This document shows, piece by piece, positions 57,438-64,000 of a stretch of 64,000 nt of DNA (within the stretch, counting starts at the first letter, position 1; every line of letters starts with the position of its first letter). Made by a program: the position numbers and the translations under genes. A model generated the notes under the pieces. That model was given only the letters and a program-made list of their open reading frames with translations. It made no database searches and was not told the origin of the DNA. Origin of the DNA: Clarireedia homoeocarpa (lineage: Eukaryota > Ascomycota > Leotiomycetes > Helotiales > Rutstroemiaceae); assembly GCA_001465935.1 (NCBI GenBank), contig LNKV01000021.1, positions 280,501 through 344,500 on the forward strand. Direction: 5' to 3'.

Positions 57438-58899
57438 ATGGTATTATTGCCCCTCCTCCCTACTTCTCTCTCTTCTCCTTCCAATCTCGAATGCGCAATC
57501 CCTTTCTTTCCCCTCCCTTGTTTCTCCCTTCCCACAGCTAACCGACCATACAAAACAGAATAAAATCATCCGCAAACCCCTAAACATCGCAACGTCAAAG
57601 CCTGCGCAAAAAACATATCTCAATACTATTCTTCTGCTTTCTACATCGGCGGTTCTGTTCGGTTTTGCGGTCGTTGCTTATGTGGTTTTTTACTGGAATT
57701 GGGTTCCGGCTGTGGGCGTAGAGAGGGATGTTTGGTTGGTTTTTGAGTAGGTGGTTTTCTTTTGTTTCTGGATAGATGGGCGACAGGAGGGGCAATTGGC
57801 TGGGAAACATGATCGGAGGATATGAAGCAACAGAATCAAAGCTGACAAACCCGCCAGATCGGGAACCTATCCCCATGCCCTCGTACCCCTCGACAACACC
57901 CTCCTAACCCGACAAGAATACTCTATAAGTCTAACCCTGCACCTCCCCCGCTCTCCCACCAACCTCGCAGCCGGAAACTTCATGGTCGGCGTCAAAGTCC
58001 TCTCTCCCTCCTACAGACCCGCTCTTCCTACTTCCTCTTCGGCTTTCCTCCCGCCTACACCTCCTACCACCTCCCGCGACCCCGGGATCCTCTTCCAACA
58101 ACGTCGTCCCGTGCTTATGCGCTATGAAAGCCGTGTGGTCGGGCTCGCGAGCAGGATTATAAATTTACCTTGGTATATACTAGGGTTGAAGCAAGAGAGC
58201 GACTTAATAAAGGTAGAGATGACGAGTCCAGAGGGTGTGACGTTTCCGCGGGGGAAAGGCAATGTGCCGTCTGCGGTGGAAGTGTGGGTCGAGAGGGAAG
58301 AGGTACAGGTTTATGGGATGAAGGTCGTGGTACAGGCGAGGTTAAGCGGGTTGCGATGGTGGATGTGGAATTGGAGAGTAGGGAGTGCGGTGGTGGGAGT
58401 GGGGACGTTTTGGGGATTGGAGATGTTAGGGGTGCTTGTTGCGTGGGGGGCGCTGAAATTGGTGTTTGGTGGGGAGGGGGCAGAGGAGACGGGGAGGGGA
58501 AGTAAGAAGGGGAAGGAGATTGGATGGGAGGGGGATATGGATGATGATGATGAGGTGGAACGGGAGAAGGTCAAGGAGGAGGCGACTGATGATGAACCTG
58601 ATATTTCGGATACGCCGAGGACGTTCCCGACAACGGGGAGACAGATGCCGTTAGTTTATCCACCAGTGGGTATTAAGAAGGAAGAGGATGAAGAGGAGTC
58701 AAAGGTTTTAGAAGAGACGGTTATTTTGCCATTGGGTGGAGACGCGGATGATGAAGATGAAGATGGCGAGGAGAGTTGGAAAGTTGAGGGCAGAAGAAGT
58801 GACTCGGGATTGGGGACGAGCTTTAGTGAGGCGGGGTCGAGTAGGCCCGGGAGAGTCACAAGAAGGAAAAGCAGAGGGGGTTCGGGTAGTGGGCTTTAA
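57438..58899 (+). CDS. SEI1: Seipin
   Basis: Seipin is the ER membrane protein that sits at ER-lipid droplet contacts and controls droplet formation. Exons 57559-57746 and 57858-58899 are well supported: TSKPAQKTYLNTILLLSTSA starts membrane helix 1, then VVFYWNWVPAVGVERDVWLV; exon 3 gives the lumenal domain (TYPHALVPLDNTLLTRQEYS, LHLPRSPTNLAAGNFMVGV, LLSPSYRP-like SPSYRPALP, RIINLPWYILGLKQESD, EVWVEREEVQVYGMKVVV, ARLSGLRWWMWNWR). Helix 2 follows (VGSAVVGVGTFWGLEMLGVL). The C-terminal 150 residues are acidic and disordered. For the start, an ATG at 57438 placed immediately before a GTATTA donor would make exon 1 only the start codon, joined to NKIIRKPLNIA after acceptor AAACAG (branch GCTAAC). 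This gives 410 residues but is inferred. A proline/serine loop (SSSAFLPPTPPTTSRDP) interrupts the lumenal domain. Confidence 0.93.
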
Positions 58900-59955
58900 T
58901 GGGATGGAGTCTAGTATAGGGAGCTACAGGTTGGGATCGTGGCGTTGAAGATAGATGGAGAGATGGATGGAGGATGGGAAGATACCCTTACATGTACGGA
59001 TTTCATTGTCATTCGATTAGCGTGGGGGGACAGGAGTTGGGGAAACATTAGTGAGAAGAAGGCTTCTTTGGGTTGGGTTTGATTTTAATGCTAATATCAT
59101 TCTCTTTCGGGACTGGGCCAAGCTATAAAACCCTTACACGACACTTGAAAGGACGAGTCCTGATGCAAGGCTCTGTTGTGGGCTTTATTATATTGATAGA
59201 CGCTCCAGGATTTCCTCAACTTCATTCTGGGTGATGTGGTAGTTACATTTTGAAATAAAGAAAGGTCCCTGATTGTTTGCAGCAAAATTATTCTTCTACG
59301 TTTATACAATGCCAAGACTTAACCACAATACTCATACAACTGTGACGAACAAAATATCTGCATCGACAACACCAACCTCACGGCAGCAATACAATAAAGT
59401 TCTTATCTGAATAGCCGCAAAATCTATGCCCTCCGTTCCGTTCCACTCACCTCACTACCTTAGGTATTACTCAGTTCAGTTCAGTTCAGTTGACACGTCT
59501 CCAGCGTTCCATCTAATGGTTTATGAATTAGCGCCTGTCCTAATTCTATGATCAGCGATTCAAAGCTGCGAGCAGCGATCTTTTATATATATAGCCTCAA
59601 GATAGAGGTTTTAAATGCTTGAGTATACATTCTGCCTCTATCCACAACAGAGACTGGGAAAGATTACATCCATATATCATAGATTCCTTACGCGACAACA
59701 ACTTGACAAGTCATGCAGTGCTACACCGAACCAAGAGCACCGACCTTTCTTTCGTCTAAAGAGCAGAGCTGAGCACTCAGAGGTTTGCAGTAGTGGAAGG
59801 TTGTTGCTGTAACTTGAAAGAGATTTGGAAGTAAAAGTTAGTCAGTCTCTCTTGTCATTTATGGCTCTGATCAGACGGACTTACGCAATGCTCGCTCAAA
59901 CGTAACTTGGTCGCGACAAAAGCTCACAATAGGATCATTCCACGAACATAACTTG

Positions 59956-59997
<42 letters not shown>

Positions 59998-60545
59998 GGT
60001 CTCTACACATCATCCGCGAGCTATATCCTCGCGATCGTGATCTTGGTCGCCCATACGACTACAGAAAGTATCGAGCAAAGGCACGGAAACCTATTTTTCG
60101 CAAAGATTGTAACACTCGAACAACCTTCAAACCGTCGACTCGCGAGTCGAATCCAATCCCTTCCGTGACAGATCTGATGGCAAAGGTTATGAATCTGTGT
60201 CCGTGTGTAAAAAATGCTGGGGGGGGGATCCGGAAACGGAAGGCTGAGCTCCAGCGTGAGCAATACTGCCCATGCTTCAGCTGCGGATGCTAGACTTACG
60301 GCGACTGAAATCGAACGATATGTTTGTTAACTTTGCTGAAAGGAATTCAACCTGACCTGGAGAGCAGGTCCCCGTTAGCTACAGTATGCTACCGAAAAGC
60401 TCTTCCGAGACATACTGTATCATCTGTGCTCGACAAGTGTGAAGCACAACAACGCGAGGTTCCATGGGAGAAAGTATGTAGAATTGATTAGTCGACCGGA
60501 TGGATGCCCATCATCTTACCGTAGAACTAGCCGCGCTTTGAACAT
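58900..60545. other. Intergenic with microsatellites
   Basis: No gene is seen. (TCAGT)4 lies at 59471-59490 and a (CTA)14 tract at 59956-59997. Frames that cross the CTA tract encode poly-Leu and are rejected. Confidence 0.5.
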
Positions 60546-61163
60546 CTACGCGCGTGCGTGTTGCAAAAGCCAGCCAGCCCATGCATGCATGCATGCTGCC
60601 TGCGCATTGGAAAAGTGTTTGAGCAGGCTGTTGATACCGTAGAAGCTGAATGCCGACAAGATCGCCATAAGCGATATTACAGTAGCAAGGGCGAATCGTG
60701 AGGGGGGAGTTGGGGATCGAGAAAGTTGCGAAATAAATATGTCTGCGACAAACAACGGGTCGATGCTATGGATTTCATGCTCTGGTTGTTCTTTAGGAAT
60801 TTGGATGGTGACGTTTAGTTCTAACACCCGGTTGCGTAGGAAGTCGAGAGATGCGATCACCTGATAGCTCTGAGGAGGTAGGATGGGGAATCTCTTACAG
60901 TATCTCTCCTTCTGAAACAAGCGCTTGTGATAGACCGAAGTTGGCGGGGATGCGGCGCCGTTTGGCGTTAAATAGATAGTCTCCGACTTTGTGGTTCATC
61001 CTTTAGACAACTATAAATGACTATTTAGTTCACATCATTGTCGCAACTCACTGAAAGGCACAATCTCTCTTTCCAAGTAGTGGGTATCAATGCAATAAAC
61101 ACTCAGGCCAATCGAGCCCCAAAGAACACACACAATAGCAACAGCAACCCAAACTCCGCACAT
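60546..61163 (-). CDS. Possible small two-helix membrane protein, structure uncertain
   Basis: An ATG at 61163, only 14 bases past the NPR3 stop, opens a frame with a hydrophobic helix (MCGVWVAVAIVCVLWGSIG) followed by CIDTHYLEREIVPF and a GTGAGT donor. Downstream, a frame from about 60980 reads YLTPNGAASPPTSVYHKR, then SYQVIASLDFLRNRVLELNV and ends with a second helix (RFALATVISLMAILSAFSFY) and stop at 60546. The composition and two well-placed helices look coding. However, the obvious acceptor puts a stop in frame, and only an alternative donor (GTGCCT) with acceptor CAAAG joins the two frames. It could be a real gene of about 170-190 residues, a decayed one, or chance. No family was recognised. 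Confidence 0.35.
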
Positions 61164-61176
61164 GCCCCAAACTGAG

Positions 61177-63484
61177 TTACCAATGTTTACAGACCAACAG
61201 CTGTTCCTGATACGCCAGCAAAATATTCCACGTCTCCTTCCTCTTCATGCCCTCCTTAGCCCAAATATCCTCCAACGCCTCCTTCCCATTAAAGTACTTG
61301 CAAAACTTCGTCCACATCGCTTTCGCCTTCGGATCTGTCCACCGCTTCCCAATAGCCGCGATATAGAGACTCTCCACATGACTCACCTTGTGTGGGTCAA
61401 TAATAGCATAAGAAGCAATATTTCTCAGATGCGGAGCATTGTTGAGCGAAGGATGTTCAGTGGCTGTAGGTATTGGTAATTTGGCGAACTCATCCGCAGC
61501 AGCTTGAGCTTCTGCGACGGATTTAGCAGCAAGCCGTTCGAGGCGGGCAGCTTCGGCTACTTGTTCGGTGGTGAGTGGAGTTGTGGGGTCGAGTTTGGAG
61601 AGGTTTTCGGCGCCGGAGGAGTCGTCAGTGATTTCCGATGAGGAGGAGTTGTCACCTTCGGTAGAAGATCCTGATTTCTTTTGAGCAGGGGGGCTTTTGG
61701 CCTTCTCGATGGCTTCGGCTCGTAATTGATAGTCGACTTCGTAGATAATTTCGGGGTGAACCCAGATCCACGCGAAGGTTCGGAGGTGTGTAACCCAGCC
61801 ACCGCGAATGAGCCAGGCGAGCATTTCCATGTATTTTGCACGGTGATTTTTGGAGGGGGCGAAGGATTTGTATGGCCGTGGGGCGTATGAGATCTGTGCA
61901 AGGAAACTTTGTAGGGATGGAGCAAAAGGGAAGGCTTTCTTCCACTGCTGGCTTGCTGTGGGTAGTTTATGCATGTCGCAGTTTGGGGAAACGATGAACA
62001 TATCACGAGGATGAAGAGGAGGAATAGCAATCGCTTTGCGCCAATAAATTAAGTGCTGAGCGAGTGTAAGGACATCATCCAAGCCAACACTATTGGTCTG
62101 AGCGACTTGAAGAAAAGATAAAGTTGGTTTAGCCCATTTTATAACTTGGATCAAGGGCCCCGAAAGCTCTGTATCTTCCGACGATATCTCCGCGATAACA
62201 TCGTCTTCGTCCTCTAGAAGTAGCAGAGCAAAATGCTTATCTAATTGAGTTGGATCTGGGTTGCCTTCCTCATCGATGAGAGAATTGGCACTAGAGAGTA
62301 GCACACCCGGTTTAGATCTCTCATTTGCGCTAGGAAAGCTTGCGAGGAATGTCGGGATGGGAATGTGCAGGGAAAGGTCGATAGGAGGTTTTGTGTCAAA
62401 GTAGACGGTAGCGATGTTATTGTGGACGACGGCATCGTAGACATCGCGAATTGCATCTGCTAATGTGGATTTTCCCAAGATCTGGCTCCATAATTGACTC
62501 ATCGGACGTCCTGTAAGAATGTGAATCAGTATCTTTAATGCATTTATGCGTAACCAACTTACTATCTTCGCGCGCTCTCTCCTTCAAACCTAAAATCATC
62601 TCCGACTCCTTCCAGACATAATTGCCTTGAGCTTGGGCATGGTTGAGCGCCTTGTTGAAAGTCTTGATGACGTGATCATACAACTCCGAAATTCTCTCCT
62701 CTTGTTCATGCTTTGGTAAGCTCACGATGAAAACGACGTTGAACATTGTCATTTCACCATGATCACCACCACCATCCTCAGAATTGCTGCTACTCTTCTT
62801 TGCCTGAGCATCCTCCGCAGTCTTTTCTTCATCTTCGCCCTCGTCACCATCTTTTAATGCTTCCTTTCCCTTCTTTAGCTTCCTCTGTTTCTTCCAAAAC
62901 CCATCCGCACGGATATGCAGAGGATGAGAGACAAAGTAGAAATTATCGATCGACAGCTCGAATTTGTTCTTATGGAAAGCGCGTGGTGGAGTGAGGATGC
63001 TCGCCAAATCAACAGTGGTAAACTCGCCAAACTGCTCCCAAGGAACGATTTGTTCTCCATTTCTGCCCTCAGCATGATCGTCCCCTTCAATTTCCACGTG
63101 ACGCGATCTGCCGCTGCTGCTGGCACTGTGCATTCTTTTCCCATTAAGATTGAGTCTCCCCAGTTTCGACGAGACTATTTCGGAGTCTTCCAGATCAGAA
63201 ATATTATCACTGTCATCTTCTTCATCATCATTATGGTCTTCCGTCTCGCTCAGATCGAGTTCCGTCCCATATCTGTAGTTTCTTGGTGGTGGATCGAAAG
63301 ATGGACGAGGAGGATAGTGAAAGACGAAATGCGGACCACTTTGAGATTTGACGACGAGCGCGATAGCAATGAGTCCGGCATCTATGAATGGTTCCATTTT
63401 ATCTATGCTGAAGATCCGACCCTGTAAATCACATGGAAGTCTTTGTTTGGCGGAGGGGATGCGATGCTTGATTTGTGGTGACAT
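61177..63484 (-). CDS. NPR3: Nitrogen permease regulator 3
   Basis: Npr3 is a subunit of the SEACIT/GATOR1 GTPase-activating complex (with Npr2 and Iml1) that restrains TORC1 at the vacuole when amino acids are short. Two exons, 62563-63484 and 61177-62510, give about 751 residues. The 52 nt intron joins LGLKERARED to RRPMSQLWSQIL. The conserved N-terminal longin-type part reads IAIALVVKSQSGPHFVFHYP; then an acidic region, FELSIDNFYFVSHPLHIRAD, MTMFNVVFIVSLPKHEQEER. Exon 2 contains VYFDTKPPIDLSLHIPIPTF, MEMLAWLIRGGWVTHLRTFA and the typical C-terminus EALEDIWAKEGMKRKETWNI. The start may be the ATG at 63484 or the ATG at 63397 (MEPFIDAGLIAIALV), which fits the family's usual N-terminus better. 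Confidence 0.96.
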
Positions 63485-64000
63485 GCTACAAGAGAGCAAA
63501 GTGGTCCAAGCGCTTGTTTAATGGTCCAAGCGTTCGATATCAAGCAAATGCAACTTTTCCCCTTTTTGCTAATCGAGAAAGTGAGAAGATCTTGATAGAA
63601 ATTTGAATCAAAACGACGACTATGAAGAAAGAAATTTCAAATTGCGCTGTACCATCAATATGACCTTACAGACCGACTTTTGATGGACAGGCCAGGGTGC
63701 GAGATCCGGTCATCCACGGATCTTTGAGCAGATCTGAGATCTGTGCTGGATTAGTGTGGAAGACGCCACTCGCACCTGTTGCTGTAATTACTTCTACGAA
63801 ATGAATTCGACACAATTTGGTTTCTGCCCGAGGTACCATGTAATCTGTCCTGACACAAGGATAAAGACAGGTTTTGACAAGTATTGGTGGGTTGTGGAAG
63901 ATGTCGAAGCGTAGATTAAGAAGTTTGTGCACTTCGAAATTAATTTCTAGATATTCATTCGTGCTTCCAATGGCTCTACGAATAAAGTATTTGGATGGGA
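63485..64000. other. Window edge, no supported gene
   Basis: An 11-base direct repeat (TGGTCCAAGCG) occurs at about 63502 and 63523 next to the NPR3 start. A minus-strand frame (63666-63932, 88 codons) could be the end of a gene outside the window but has no recognisable motif. Confidence 0.35.

Noticed and set aside
60139..60170. Possible tRNA T-arm (GAGTCGAATCC)
   Set aside because: No matching acceptor stem, D-arm or anticodon arm could be placed upstream at tRNA distances.
63666..63932. 88-codon frame near the right edge
   Set aside because: Could be the end of a gene beyond the window, but nothing in it is recognisable.

Overview
The window is nuclear DNA of a filamentous ascomycete. 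Genes carry short introns (mostly 45-130 nt) with GTAAGT/GTATGT-type donors, CTAAC/CTGAC branch sites and CAG/TAG acceptors. The conserved genes are typical of Pezizomycotina (SYF2, COQ11, YAF9, MDM34, IPK1, NOT1, a Cdc15/Hof1-type F-BAR protein, seipin, NPR3). A 5 kb island of almost pure A+T with only C-to-T and G-to-A changes between its end repeats is the signature of repeat-induced point mutation (RIP). A Leotiomycete (Helotiales, Sclerotinia/Botrytis relatives) is my best guess, from gene content and the fungus-specific DUF6590 and DUF6536 genes. That is inference; no database was searched.

Layout. 1-11 kb: lineage-specific genes, namely a DUF6590 gene (1936-3376, minus), an unrecognised coiled-coil protein (4035-5447, plus) and a DUF6536 membrane protein in four exons (6744-9833, plus). 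11-23 kb: compact housekeeping block with an unknown probable mitochondrial protein (minus) divergent from SYF2 (plus), COQ11 (minus) divergent from YAF9 (plus), MDM34 (minus) and IPK1 (plus); the long gaps are pyrimidine-rich or hold minisatellites. 23-33 kb: a low-complexity unknown protein, an equilibrative nucleoside transporter, an alpha/beta hydrolase and a calcineurin-like metallophosphoesterase, all on the minus strand. 30.5-41.5 kb: a mobile-element cluster with a 598 bp element bearing 52 bp terminal inverted repeats (TIRs), a 567 bp hAT-like miniature inverted-repeat element (MITE) with an 8 bp target duplication, a ~5.4 kb RIP-wrecked LTR retrotransposon containing an assembly gap, and a 434 bp mariner-like MITE flanked by TA. 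41.7-64 kb: housekeeping again, with an IMPACT-domain protein, NOT1 (6.7 kb gene), the F-BAR/SH3 cytokinesis protein, seipin, a doubtful small membrane-protein gene and NPR3.

The genes do not form a pathway or secondary-metabolite cluster. They cover separate core functions: splicing, ubiquinone synthesis, chromatin, ER-mitochondria contacts, inositol phosphates, mRNA decay, cytokinesis, lipid droplets and TORC1 regulation. I found no convincing new multi-gene system. The most unusual material is the transposon cluster, in which the left LTR escaped RIP while the right LTR and the interior did not, and a metallophosphoesterase with an altered metal-site motif, an in-frame EEK microsatellite and an apparent frameshift. 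Exon boundaries below were read by eye from splice signals and frame continuity.
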